DNA of 64,000 nt, taken from assembly GCF_002001205.1 (NCBI RefSeq), contig NZ_MUNZ01000128.1:1-64000 (forward strand), in the 5' to 3' direction. The position numbers were made by a program, and so were the translations under genes. A model generated the notes under the pieces. It saw nothing but the letters and a program-made list of their open reading frames with translations, was not told where the DNA came from and made no database searches. Below are positions 34,081-42,335 of this stretch, piece by piece (positions within the stretch are counted from its first letter, which is position 1; every line of letters starts with the position of its first letter). Source of the stretch: Hydrogenophaga sp. A37 (lineage in GTDB: Bacteria; Pseudomonadota; Gammaproteobacteria; Burkholderiales; Burkholderiaceae_C).

Positions 34081-36624
34081 ATGGCTTTGGAAAAACCGGT
34101 GGTTCTGATCACTGGCGCGGCCGGGCGGCTCGGCAAGGCGATCAGCGCGGCGCTGGGCGAGCGCTACACCGTGGTGGGGTTCGAGCTCGACTGCCGGCAG
34201 GCGGCCGATTGCATCGACGCTGACATCACGGACGCGGCGGCGCTCGCCACCGCCTGCCAGCGCCTGCGCGAGCGCTGCGGTGGGCGCCTGGCGTCGGTCA
34301 TCCATCTGGCCGCCTTCTACGACTTCTCCGGCGAGCCCGATGAGCGCTACGAGACGGTCAACGTGCAGGGCACGCGCCACCTGTTGCAGGCCTTGCAGGA
34401 CTTCGATGTCGAGCAGTTCGTCTACGCCAGCACCATGCTGGTCCACGCCCCGACCGAGCCCGGCGTGCCGCTCGACGAAACGGCCGAACTGGCGCCGAAA
34501 TGGCCGTATCCCGAATCCAAGGTGGCGGCGGAAGACGTGGTGCGCCGGGAGCGTGGCCGGATTCCGGTCGTGATCCTGCGCCTCGCCGGTGTCTACACCG
34601 AAGACTGCGAAGTGCCGTCGCTGGCCTATCAGGTTCAGCGCATCTACGAGCGGCAGATGTTGAGCCATGTCTTTCCCGGCGACCCGGGCCACGGCCAGGC
34701 TTTTGTGCATCTGGACGACGTGGCCGAGGCCTTCCGGCAGACAGTGGCGTCGCGCCAGAAACTGGCCGAAGAAACGACCGTGCTGATCGGCGAGCCAACA
34801 ACCGAGAGTTACGAATCCCTGCAGAACCTGATCGGCCGCCTGCTGCACGGCGAAGCCTGGACGACGCGGCGCATCCCGAAGCCGGTGGCGGCCACCGGCG
34901 CCTGGGCGCAGGACGCGATGGAGGACGTCATTCCCGACGCCATCGACCGCGGCATCGACCCTTTCATCAAACCCTTCATGGTCTGGCTGGCCGACGACCA
35001 CTACGAATTGGATGTCGCTCGCGCCGCCCAGCTGCTCGGCTGGCGACCGCGCCACAGCCTGCGCGGCGCGCTGCCTAGGATGATGGGCCGCTTGAAGCAG
35101 GGCCCGGCCGCCTGGTACGGCCGCAATCACATCCCGGTTCCCCTCTGGCTGCAGGACCTGAGCGAGCAGTCGGCACCTGAAACGCAACTGATCGCCGAAT
35201 TCGAGGCCGTCGACCGGCGCGAGCACGGGCAGACGGTGTGGTGCCATTTCGTCAATGCGGCGCTGGGCCTGTGGCTGGTGTCCAGCCCCTTCATCCTCGG
35301 CCTGGCCGAGCACTGGGGCGTCGCTGGTGAGCTGGTGGTGGCACCCAACCAGCGCGGCCTGGCCTTCTCGGACACCTGGATGACCGCCAGCGACATCCTG
35401 AGCGGCTTGCTGATCACCGTGTTCGCCCTGTTGTCGCTGTCGCGCAGCGCGGCCTGGGCGCGCTGGGCGACGGCCGCGCTGGGCGGCTGGCTGCTGTTCG
35501 CGCCGCTGGTCTTCTGGACGCCCAGCGCCGCCGCCTACGCCAACAACACGCTGGTCGGCGCCCTGGTCATCCTGTTCGCGGTCGGCGTGCCGTCGCCGCC
35601 AGGGGTCAGCCCGGTCGCCCGGCTGGTCGGGCCGGACACGCCGCCCGGCTGGGACTACAGCCCGTCTTCGTGGAACCAGCGCATCCCGATCATCGCCCTG
35701 GCCCTGGTCGGGCTGTTCATTTCGCGCTACCTCGCCGCCTTCCAGCTCGGTCACATCGATACCGCCTGGGACCCGTTTTTTGGCGACGGCACGGAGCGCA
35801 TCGTCACCTCCTCGGTGTCCGAGGCCTGGCCGGTGGCCGATGCCGGGCTGGGCGGCGCCGTCTATGTGCTCGAGATCATCACCGGCGTCATCGGCGACAA
35901 GCGGCGCTGGCGCACGATGCCCTGGCTGGTGCTGCTGTTCGGCGTGATGATCGTGCCGCTCGGCGCGGTCAGCATGGTCTTCATCATCATCCAGCCGATC
36001 GTGATCGGCACCTGGTGCACGCTGTGTCTCGTGGCGGCGCTCGCGATGCTGCTGCAGATTCCCTATTCGTTCGACGAGATCCTGGCCACGCTGCAGTTTC
36101 TGCGCGAACGCCGACGGCAAGGCAAATCGTTGTGGCACGTCATGCTGCACGGCGACACCATCGACGGCGGCAGCGCCGATTCCTCCGACGATTTCGCGGC
36201 GCCACCCGGCGCGGTGCTGCGCGAAATGTTCAGCGGCGGCGTCAGCCTGCCGTGGAGCCTGGTCATCAGCGGCGCCCTCGGTGCCGGCCTGATGTTGACC
36301 CGGCTGCTGTTTGACACCACCGGTCCGGCGGCCGACAACGACCACGTGATCGGCTCGCTGGTGATCACCTTCGCCGTCATGGCGCTGGCCGAGGTTGCCC
36401 GCCCGCTGCGCTGGATCATTGCGGCCTTCGGGGTCTGGCTGCTGCTGGCGCCCTGGCTGCTGGATGGCTACAGTGCGGCCGGCAGCGTATTCGTCGGGGT
36501 CGCCGGGCTGTTGCTGATCGGGCTTGCCTTGCCGCGCGGTGCGATCGTCAGCCACTACGGTGCCTGGGACCCCTACCTCAAGGGGCGGGGACGACCGCCC
36601 GGGCGGCCGGCGACGGCGGGATGA
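34081..36624 (+). CDS. Fusion protein: NAD-dependent epimerase, SPW repeat, VKOR-like domain, second SPW-like region
   Basis: The product is 847 residues. Residues about 8-340 are an extended-SDR epimerase/dehydratase with VLITGAAGRLGKAI and the YPESK active site at 143-147. HFVNAALGLWLVSSPFILGL (about 390) is an SPW membrane repeat. Residues about 540-670 are a VKOR-like four-helix membrane domain with CTLC at 646-649. The C-terminus has a further SPW-like pair (IIAAFGVWLLLAPWLL). The usual VKOR loop cysteine pair is absent (ERIVTSSVS instead). It stands alone on the plus strand with a strong GAAGGAG. Possibly membrane-bound redox or quinone-linked; function unknown. Confidence 0.82.
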   Translation: MALEKPVVLITGAAGRLGKAISAALGERYTVVGFELDCRQAADCIDADITDAAALATACQRLRERCGGRLASVIHLAAFYDFSGEPDERYETVNVQGTRHLLQALQDFDVEQFVYASTMLVHAPTEPGVPLDETAELAPKWPYPESKVAAEDVVRRERGRIPVVILRLAGVYTEDCEVPSLAYQVQRIYERQMLSHVFPGDPGHGQAFVHLDDVAEAFRQTVASRQKLAEETTVLIGEPTTESYESLQNLIGRLLHGEAWTTRRIPKPVAATGAWAQDAMEDVIPDAIDRGIDPFIKPFMVWLADDHYELDVARAAQLLGWRPRHSLRGALPRMMGRLKQGPAAWYGRNHIPVPLWLQDLSEQSAPETQLIAEFEAVDRREHGQTVWCHFVNAALGLWLVSSPFILGLAEHWGVAGELVVAPNQRGLAFSDTWMTASDILSGLLITVFALLSLSRSAAWARWATAALGGWLLFAPLVFWTPSAAAYANNTLVGALVILFAVGVPSPPGVSPVARLVGPDTPPGWDYSPSSWNQRIPIIALALVGLFISRYLAAFQLGHIDTAWDPFFGDGTERIVTSSVSEAWPVADAGLGGAVYVLEIITGVIGDKRRWRTMPWLVLLFGVMIVPLGAVSMVFIIIQPIVIGTWCTLCLVAALAMLLQIPYSFDEILATLQFLRERRRQGKSLWHVMLHGDTIDGGSADSSDDFAAPPGAVLREMFSGGVSLPWSLVISGALGAGLMLTRLLFDTTGPAADNDHVIGSLVITFAVMALAEVARPLRWIIAAFGVWLLLAPWLLDGYSAAGSVFVGVAGLLLIGLALPRGAIVSHYGAWDPYLKGRGRPPGRPATAG

Positions 36625-36771
36625 GGCCGCCTCTCGGTCTCTCACTCATCGGGCATTCACTGGGGTGCCAGACGACATCCTCGGAGGAGGATCAAGGGTG
36701 CGACACTGGGTGCGCCCCGCGACGGGGGGCATCGACCTCCGCCCCGAAGGCAGCCCCTCGCGAGAACGCTT

Positions 36772-37095
36772 TTGGATCCCCACCAGATCATCCACATCCA
36801 CCCGGCAGCCCCGCCCCAACCCGCGCTGGGCGCGCCCTGCAATGGCTGCGGCGTGTGTTGCCTGGCCGAGCCTTGCCCGCTCGGCCAGGTGATTTCGCGC
36901 AAGCGCGTGGGCGCGTGTGACGCGCTGCGCTGGGACGGCGCGCAGCGGCTCTACCGCTGTGGTGCGATCAGCGACCCCGAGGGCGTGCTCGGAGCCCGCT
37001 GGCGCTGGGCCGCGCCGCTGCTCCGGTGTTTCGCTCGGCGCTGGATCGCAGCGGGTGCAGGCTGCGACGCCGCGCTGAAATCGACCCGGCTTTGA
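36772..37095 (+). CDS. Small Cys-cluster protein (YkgJ-like)
   Basis: The product has 107 residues from a TTG at 36772 with only a weak ribosome binding site; the true start is uncertain. APCNGCGVCCLAEPCPLG contains a CxxCxxCC-x4-C cluster (residues about 23-36), and CDALRW and YRCGAI add two more cysteines. This pattern is seen in the YkgJ and related Fe-S or zinc-binding proteins. An FNR-type box begins at its stop codon, for the next operon. Function unknown. Confidence 0.65.
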   Translation: MDPHQIIHIHPAAPPQPALGAPCNGCGVCCLAEPCPLGQVISRKRVGACDALRWDGAQRLYRCGAISDPEGVLGARWRWAAPLLRCFARRWIAAGAGCDAALKSTRL

Positions 37096-37105
37096 TCTGC
37101 GTCAA
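37092..37105. promoter_or_regulatory. FNR/ANR-type box upstream of the DUF6976-like operon
   Basis: TTGATCTGCGTCAA matches the FNR dyad TTGAT-N4-ATCAA except for one position in the right arm. It lies 102 bp upstream of the next gene. The same motif with one different spacer base occurs upstream of ompW at 49360. Confidence 0.65.
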
Positions 37106-37206
37106 GTGACCTGGCCTTCCTGCTCAAGTCGCGGGTGTCGGGGCCGTTGAACCTGGTGGGTGGCCGGTGCTGTGCACGGGCCTTTTCTCACCAAACCGGG
37201 CCCCAC

Positions 37207-37422
37207 ATGCCAATTCCTTCCCATACCCATCCCTGCTGGTCGCGTGCGGCCAGCGGTGGTCTGGCGCGCATCCAGACCACCAACCTGGCCATGCAGCTGC
37301 TGGCCAAACGCATCGAGCGCAGCACCGACCCTGTGAGCCAGAAGGCCGGCGAGATCCTGGCCTTCTTTACCAAATGGGAGCGCATCCTGGCCTCCGAAGT
37401 CGATCAAATCAGCCGCATCTGA
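37207..37422 (+). CDS. Small hypothetical protein
   Basis: This 71-residue protein (MPIPSHTHPCWSRAAS...) has a helical core AMQLLAKRIERSTDPVSQKAGEILAFFTKWERILASEVDQI. No family was recognised. It lies 8 bp before the DUF6976-like gene, so the two are probably cotranscribed from the FNR-type promoter region. The upstream in-frame start at 37135 is rejected because it would leave little promoter space. Confidence 0.55.
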   Translation: MPIPSHTHPCWSRAASGGLARIQTTNLAMQLLAKRIERSTDPVSQKAGEILAFFTKWERILASEVDQISRI

Positions 37423-37430
37423 GGCACCAC

Positions 37431-38417
37431 ATGAAACAACAACTGATGAGCATTGCCGCCGCGTCCGAGCTGATCCGCAGCGGCGCCTTTCTGTCACTGG
37501 CCGGCCCGGAAGGCGCGCTGGACGCGCTGCCGACAGGCCACTGGGTGGCGGGCACCATTCCTTACTTCATGGACACCGCCGGTGGCGTGGTCTCCACCGA
37601 GGGCCAGGTGTTCGTGACGCCGCTGCCCACGCAGGCCCAGGTGACGCTGGCCCACTACGCGGTGGATCAGCTCAAAGGCATCGTGGGCAATGGCCCCGAC
37701 AACGGGTTCTCCGTGGCCATCGTGCCGGCCGGCAGCGCCTCGCACACCAAGTTCGCCGAAGAAGCCGCCAACGACGCCGACGCCTTCCTCAAGCCCACCG
37801 TGGGCTGGGTCGCGGGTGTGCTCCTGTCCGATCTGGGCCAGGTCACACCCAAGGTCTACCTGGGCACGACCGGTCAGAAGTTCGAAGACGGCGTGGTGGT
37901 GGCCCATGTGGCCCTGCCGGAGAGCCAGCTTGCTTCCATCGAGATCGTGAACATCTTCGAGCCCGGCGATGGCGACACGCTGCGCTTCACCGAAACCTCG
38001 TTCGAGATCGGCGATTGCCTGGTCAATGGCGAAAAGACTTCGCTGGCCGCCTATGTTCAAGCCATGGGCCTGGGTGACGGCAAGCTGCCGCTGGTGGGTG
38101 ACTTCGGGGGCGCGCACCTGAACGCCTCCATCCAGTCGGTGGACGTGGCGGCGGACAAGGTGGTGTTGTACGCACCGGTGTTCACCGGCGTGGACTACCG
38201 CTTTGCCAAGCCCGTGGCCGACTACGGCGCGAGCTTCCGCGAACACCTGGCCGGCTACAGCACCGAGGGTGTGAGCTTCTCGTGCAACTGCATCCTGAAC
38301 TTCCTGTTCGGTGAACTCGAAGGCCAGAAGCTCGGTGACCTGTCCGGCCCGGTGACCTTCGGCGAGATCGGCTATCAGCTGCTCAACCAGACGCTGGTCG
38401 TGCTGCGCATCAGATGA
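37431..38417 (+). CDS. DUF6976-like protein
   Basis: This 328-residue cytosolic protein begins MKQQLMSIAAASELIRSGAF. Landmarks include LPTGHWVAGTIPYFMDTAGG, FSVAIVPAGSASHTKFAEEA, NIFEPGDGDTLRFTETSFEIGDCLVNG and a C-terminal CNCILNFLFGELEG. I recognise it as the DUF6976 type; no enzymatic motif is known. The FNR-type box upstream suggests induction at low oxygen. Possible role in redox or nitrogen-oxide metabolism is speculation. A clear terminator follows. Confidence 0.62.
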   Translation: MKQQLMSIAAASELIRSGAFLSLAGPEGALDALPTGHWVAGTIPYFMDTAGGVVSTEGQVFVTPLPTQAQVTLAHYAVDQLKGIVGNGPDNGFSVAIVPAGSASHTKFAEEAANDADAFLKPTVGWVAGVLLSDLGQVTPKVYLGTTGQKFEDGVVVAHVALPESQLASIEIVNIFEPGDGDTLRFTETSFEIGDCLVNGEKTSLAAYVQAMGLGDGKLPLVGDFGGAHLNASIQSVDVAADKVVLYAPVFTGVDYRFAKPVADYGASFREHLAGYSTEGVSFSCNCILNFLFGELEGQKLGDLSGPVTFGEIGYQLLNQTLVVLRIR

Positions 38418-38459
38418 CAGGCCGCTCGGCCGTCCGTTCGAGGGCTGGCACCGCGTGAC

Positions 38460-38487
38460 AAAAGGGCGCTCTCGGGCGCTCTTTTCT
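38460..38487 (+). terminator. Intrinsic terminator after the DUF6976-like gene
   Basis: AAAAGGGCGC (38460-38469) pairs with GCGCTCTTTT (38476-38485), a 10-bp stem with one G-T pair, a 6-base loop and a T-rich end. Confidence 0.8.
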
Positions 38488-38517
38488 TGGGCCATCCGGC
38501 CCGGGCCAGCGGCGACA

Positions 38518-39258
38518 ATGCCGTTCACCATGCTGATCTGGCCCCTTCCCGCCCTGCTGACCTGGGCGCTCGCCTGGGCCGTGTTCCTGGGTTTGCGCGC
38601 GGCCGGGCTGGGCGCCGTGGCGGCCTTCGTGCCGGCGCTGCTGGTCTCGGGCCTGCCGGCCTGGACCGGGCGCACGCCCTGGCGCCGCGTGTTCATGCTG
38701 GGCGGCTTCCCGCTCTCGCTGCTGGCCAGCGGCGCGGCGGGCGGCCTGCCCGGTTGGGTCTGGCTGCTGCCGCTGGCGCTGTTGCTGGCGCTGTACCCGC
38801 TCAACACCTGGCGCGACGCGCCGCTGTTTCCCACCCCCGCCGCGGCGCTGAAAGGCCTGGCCCAGAAGGCGCCGCTGCCCGAGGGGGCTCAGGTGGTGGA
38901 TGCGGGTTGCGGCCTCGGCGCCGGTTTGATCGCGTTGCACAGCGAGTACCCGTTGGCTCGCATCTTCGGACTGGAGTGGAGTTGGCCGCTCACGCTGTTG
39001 TGTGCGCTGCGCTGCCGCTTTGCCCGCGTGCGCCGCGCCGACATCTGGGCTGCCGATTGGTCGGGGTTTGACATGGTGTATCTGTTCCAGCGGCCTGAGA
39101 GCATGGCCCGCGCGATGGAAAAAGCGACCGCCGAGCTCCAGCCGGGCGCCTGGCTGGTGAGCCTGGAGTTCGATGCCGTGGGCTGGAAGCCGAAGGCGCG
39201 GCTGGAGACGGTGGCCGGCAAGCCGGTCTGGCTTTACCAGGCGCCGCTTCAGCACTGA
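38518..39258 (+). CDS. Membrane-anchored class I SAM-dependent methyltransferase
   Basis: This 246-residue protein (or 242 from the ATG at 38530) has two or three N-terminal hydrophobic helices (LIWPLPALLTWALAWAVFLGL, GAVAAFVPALLVSGLPAW, WVWLLPLALLLALYPL). A cytosolic Rossmann domain follows, with the SAM motif VVDAGCGLGAGLIAL (about residue 123). YLFQRPESMARAMEKA and WLVSLEFDAVGW follow the later motifs of the fold. The substrate is unknown; a membrane lipid or quinone is possible given the helices. The start is uncertain. Confidence 0.72.
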   Translation: MPFTMLIWPLPALLTWALAWAVFLGLRAAGLGAVAAFVPALLVSGLPAWTGRTPWRRVFMLGGFPLSLLASGAAGGLPGWVWLLPLALLLALYPLNTWRDAPLFPTPAAALKGLAQKAPLPEGAQVVDAGCGLGAGLIALHSEYPLARIFGLEWSWPLTLLCALRCRFARVRRADIWAADWSGFDMVYLFQRPESMARAMEKATAELQPGAWLVSLEFDAVGWKPKARLETVAGKPVWLYQAPLQH

Positions 39259-39267
39259 AGTGAAACA

Positions 39268-39345
39268 CCCCCGCCGCGCTTCGCGCGACCCCCTCAAAAG
39301 GGGGCGGCACTGGCCGTCCGGCGGAGCCGGCCCGGCGGTGCCCTG
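39268..39345. repeat. Dispersed GC-rich intergenic repeat (copy 1)
   Basis: CCCCCGCCGCGCTTCGCGCG and a CCCCCTCAAAAGGGGGCGGC core are followed by an imperfect palindrome. A related copy lies at 44817..44894. This family is typical of intergenic DNA in Comamonadaceae. Confidence 0.7.
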
Positions 39346-39403
39346 GGTGGTCCCGTTTCAGGCGGCGGGGTGGCGCTCCGGTGGCCTGGAAAACTGAACG
39401 GCT

Positions 39404-39790
39404 TTAGCGCCAGACGGACCAGGCCAGCGCCAGCGCCAACAGCGCCATCCCCCACAACATCAGACGGGTGCGCACCCGCAACACCTCCACCGCACCCACC
39501 AGACGGGCGTTCTGTTCGGCGAGTTCGGCCAGGGTCTGGGTGAGCTGGTCCTGCGACTGGGCCTGTTGGTCGAGCTGTTGCTGCACCGCGAGCAGGCGCT
39601 GGTGCAGCGCTGCTGCGTTGGGCGGTTCGGCCGAGGGCATGGGGATCACGCTGTCGCCGGCAGCGGGCACATTTTGGGGGGTGCGCTGACGCTCCATCAG
39701 CTTGCGCGCGGCGTTCAGCACCTTGGGCGCGTGTTCGATCACGTCGCCCCAGGGAATCACCTTGAGCGCAACGAGCCAGGGGATGGCCAT
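39404..39790 (-). CDS. Hypothetical coiled-coil protein with C-terminal TM helix
   Basis: This 128-residue protein begins MAIPWLVALKVIPWGDVIEHAPKVLNAARKLMERQ. The centre is a Gln/Leu-rich coiled coil (ALHQRLLAVQQQLDQQAQSQDQLTQTLAELAEQNARLVGAVEVLRVR). The C-terminus is one membrane helix (LMLWGMALLALALAWSVW). Tail-anchored topology is predicted. Similar short proteins occur in many betaproteobacteria without known function. It is divergent from the YeeE/YedE transporter. Confidence 0.7.
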   Translation of the reverse strand: MAIPWLVALKVIPWGDVIEHAPKVLNAARKLMERQRTPQNVPAAGDSVIPMPSAEPPNAAALHQRLLAVQQQLDQQAQSQDQLTQTLAELAEQNARLVGAVEVLRVRTRLMLWGMALLALALAWSVWR

Positions 39791-39947
39791 GGGGGTGTCC
39801 TTTCGGGTGGGAAAAACCGCCGGGGCGGAGTGGGCGAGCAGCTTAACCCGCGTGTCGGGTGCGCCCGACCTTGCGCGGCGTCAACCCTTTGGCTCGGGTG
39901 GCGGCATAACATCTTCACATGCGCATATACAAATGAATGGAATGTTC

Positions 39948-41027
39948 ATGGACTGGAACAACGGGATCGAACGCTGGGGCGAACCCGCGGTGCTCGCGCT
40001 GTGCGGGCTGGCGGTGGGGCTGGGTTTTGGCTTTTTTGCGCAGCGCTCGCGCTTTTGCCTGCGCGCGGCGGTGGTGGAGTTCTGGCACGGCAAGTTTGGC
40101 GAAAAACTGGCGGTCTGGCTGCTGGCGTTTGCCACGGCGGTGGTGGGGGTGCAGCTGCTGATCGTGAGCGGCACGCTGGACGTGAGCACCGCGCGCCAGC
40201 TCGCGACCCGGGGCAGTCTTTCGGGTGCGCTGGTGGGTGGGCTGATCTTCGGCGTGGGCATGGTCATGACCCGGGGCTGCGCCAGCCGCCTGCTGGTGCT
40301 GTCGGCCAATGGCAACCTGCGCGCGCTGCTCTCGGGGCTGGTGTTTGCGGTGACGGCGCAGGCGGCGCTCGGGGGTGCGCTCGCGCCGTTGCGGGAGACC
40401 ATCGCCGGCTGGTGGGTGGTCGATGGCGGGCCGTCGCGCAGCCTGCTGGCTTTGCTGGGCGTGGGGCCGATGGACGGCCTGGCCTTTGGGGCACTGTGGT
40501 TGGTGGTGGCCGGGTTCTTTGCTTACTACAGCGGCTGGGGCTTCTGGAAGTGGGCCGGCGGTGTGGGCACGGGCCTGATGGTGGCGCTGGCCTGGGCCGG
40601 CACCTACCAGGTGATGAGCCACTCTTTCGAGCCGGTGCAGATTCAGGGCCTCACCTTCAGCGGTCCCTCGGCCGAGTGGCTGATGCGCGTGCTGGCCGAG
40701 CCCGGCGAGCCCTGGACCTTTGGTCTGGGCTTAATGCCGGGGGTGTTCGTCGGTTCGCTGATCGGCGCGCTGGTCGGCGGCGACTGGAAGCTCGAAGGCT
40801 TCGGTGGTGTTTACACCATGCCGCGTTACATCGTCGGCGCCATCCTGATGGGTTTTGGCTCCATGCTGGCGGGCGGCTGCGCGGTCGGAGCGGGCATGAC
40901 CGGCGGCGCGATCTTCGCAGTGACCGCCTGGGTCACTTTGGGCGGTATGTGGGTCGGCGGTGGCTTGGCCGACCGGGTGTTGGACAGGGCACACACATCC
41001 GCGCCAGCCTCCTCGGCCGCGCCCTGA
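39948..41027 (+). CDS. YeeE/YedE family (sulfur-compound) transporter
   Basis: The product has 359 residues from ATG 39948; in-frame ATGs at 39933 and 39942 are also possible. It has about ten hydrophobic segments. The repeated family motif appears twice: GFFAQRSRFCLRAAVVEFW near the N-terminus and MTRGCASRLLVLSANGNLRALLSG at the centre, with MLAGGCAVGAGMTGG near the C-terminus. The conserved cysteines in these motifs are those proposed to pass thiosulfate in TsuA/YeeE. The substrate is probably thiosulfate or another sulfur species. Its stop codon abuts the stop of the convergent MFS gene. Confidence 0.85.
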   Translation: MDWNNGIERWGEPAVLALCGLAVGLGFGFFAQRSRFCLRAAVVEFWHGKFGEKLAVWLLAFATAVVGVQLLIVSGTLDVSTARQLATRGSLSGALVGGLIFGVGMVMTRGCASRLLVLSANGNLRALLSGLVFAVTAQAALGGALAPLRETIAGWWVVDGGPSRSLLALLGVGPMDGLAFGALWLVVAGFFAYYSGWGFWKWAGGVGTGLMVALAWAGTYQVMSHSFEPVQIQGLTFSGPSAEWLMRVLAEPGEPWTFGLGLMPGVFVGSLIGALVGGDWKLEGFGGVYTMPRYIVGAILMGFGSMLAGGCAVGAGMTGGAIFAVTAWVTLGGMWVGGGLADRVLDRAHTSAPASSAAP

Positions 41028-42335
41028 TCAAGTTGCGCGGCTCGCGCTGCGCAGCAGCCACCAGCCCGGCCCGGCCACCGCGAGCAACAAGGCAGGAAAG
41101 CCCAGCACTGGCGCCCAGTCCAGCATGGCCGCGCCGAGTGCGGGCGCCAGCACACCGCCCAGCGTGTACGAGAGCACCAGCACGGCGGTGCTGTTGACCA
41201 GGGTGATGCCTTCTTCGCGCGAGCCGATGTCGATCATGGCCAGCGTGTACAGGCAGCCGCCCGCGCCGCCCCACAGAAACGCGACCGGCGCGGCCAGCCA
41301 GGGGGTCTGCGCCACGAACGGGATCACCAGCGTGGCCAGCAGCGTGATGACGGAGCAGCCGTGCAGCAGCCGCAGGCGCACCGCGTGGGCGTCACCGAAA
41401 CGCTGTTTGGGGTGAGCGGTGACCGGAATACCTTCGCCCTGCGGGCTGCGGTGCGAGCTGGCTTGGGAGCGGCCCGGCGCTGCGCTCATGCGGTCGGCCA
41501 GCAGGCCGGCGGGCAGCATCATCAGCGCGCTGCCCAAACCGCTGGCCGAGACCAGCAGCGTCGCCGCCGTGACCCCCAGACCCAGGCTCAGGCCGTACAG
41601 CGGCAGGATGGACGTGAGCCCGCTCTCGAAAAAGCCACCGACAAACCCCACCGCCATGATCAGCGGGTGCGCACGCAAGGCGTGCCACACACCGTGCAGA
41701 CCCACGCGCGCGCTGTGTGCGTCGACGGCGGTGGGCAGTGGCGGAATCAGCAGGCTCCAGACCAGCCCGATGGCCAGGCTGGCGAGCACCAGCCACAGCG
41801 CCAGCGGGTTCTGTGGGCCGACCAGTGCCAGCAGGGCGGGACCGATGACGAAGGTGGTGCCCACCATGGTTTCGAACAGACCCACCATGCGCCCGCGTTT
41901 CAGCGGTGGCGCGAACTCGGCGACCACCGCTTCGGCCAGCACCCAGCGCAGGCCGGAGGCCGCGCCGGCGATGAAGTCGAACACGAACCACGCGGGCAGC
42001 CAGTCGGTGAACAGAAAGCCGGTGGTGCTGACCACCGGCACGGCGGCCGCCAGCCAGAGCGTGGGCCGCCGCCCCAGCCGCTGCGTGATGGCCGAGGCAA
42101 ACGGCGTGATGACGAAAACGCCCACCCAGCCGCTGGCCGCAAACAGCCCGGCCAGGGTGGTGGACACGTCGGCACCCTTGAGCCGCAACAGCAGCAAGGG
42201 CAACAGCATGAAGTAGCCCACCAGCTCGAAGAAGGTGGAGCCGAAGATCGCCACCAGGCCCAGTCGGGCATGGGGTGGCGGTGTTGCGGGCAGGGTGGTG
42301 CCGCTGTGGCCCGGGGGCAGCGGGTGTTCGCTCAC
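41028..42335 (-). CDS. MFS transporter with an in-frame repeat insertion
   Basis: This 435-residue protein has about twelve hydrophobic segments. The loop motif is FASAITQRLGRRPTLWLAAAVPV between helices 2 and 3, with FVFDFIAGAASGLRWVLAEAVVAEF after it. LLADRMSAAPGRSQASSHRS, then PQGEGIPVTAHPKQRFGDAHAV replaces the usual short loop near helix 8-9, and about 21 of these residues come from a dispersed repeat. The reading frame stays open, so the transporter may remain functional if the insert is a cytosolic loop. Substrate unknown. It overlaps the HAD gene by 4 bp. Confidence 0.8.
   Translation of the reverse strand: MSEHPLPPGHSGTTLPATPPPHARLGLVAIFGSTFFELVGYFMLLPLLLLRLKGADVSTTLAGLFAASGWVGVFVITPFASAITQRLGRRPTLWLAAAVPVVSTTGFLFTDWLPAWFVFDFIAGAASGLRWVLAEAVVAEFAPPLKRGRMVGLFETMVGTTFVIGPALLALVGPQNPLALWLVLASLAIGLVWSLLIPPLPTAVDAHSARVGLHGVWHALRAHPLIMAVGFVGGFFESGLTSILPLYGLSLGLGVTAATLLVSASGLGSALMMLPAGLLADRMSAAPGRSQASSHRSPQGEGIPVTAHPKQRFGDAHAVRLRLLHGCSVITLLATLVIPFVAQTPWLAAPVAFLWGGAGGCLYTLAMIDIGSREEGITLVNSTAVLVLSYTLGGVLAPALGAAMLDWAPVLGFPALLLAVAGPGWWLLRSASRAT
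41427..41489. repeat. Dispersed repeat within the MFS gene
   Basis: These 63 bp match 63799..63861 without gaps at about 56 of 63 positions by eye. Both copies read MSAA.GRSQASSHRSPQ.EGTPV-like peptides on the minus strand. Confidence 0.85.

Noticed and set aside
33937-36645. 902-codon frame antisense to the epimerase-VKOR gene
   Set aside because: Low-complexity Arg/Gln/Asp/His shadow typical of high-GC genes; no start signal or domain.
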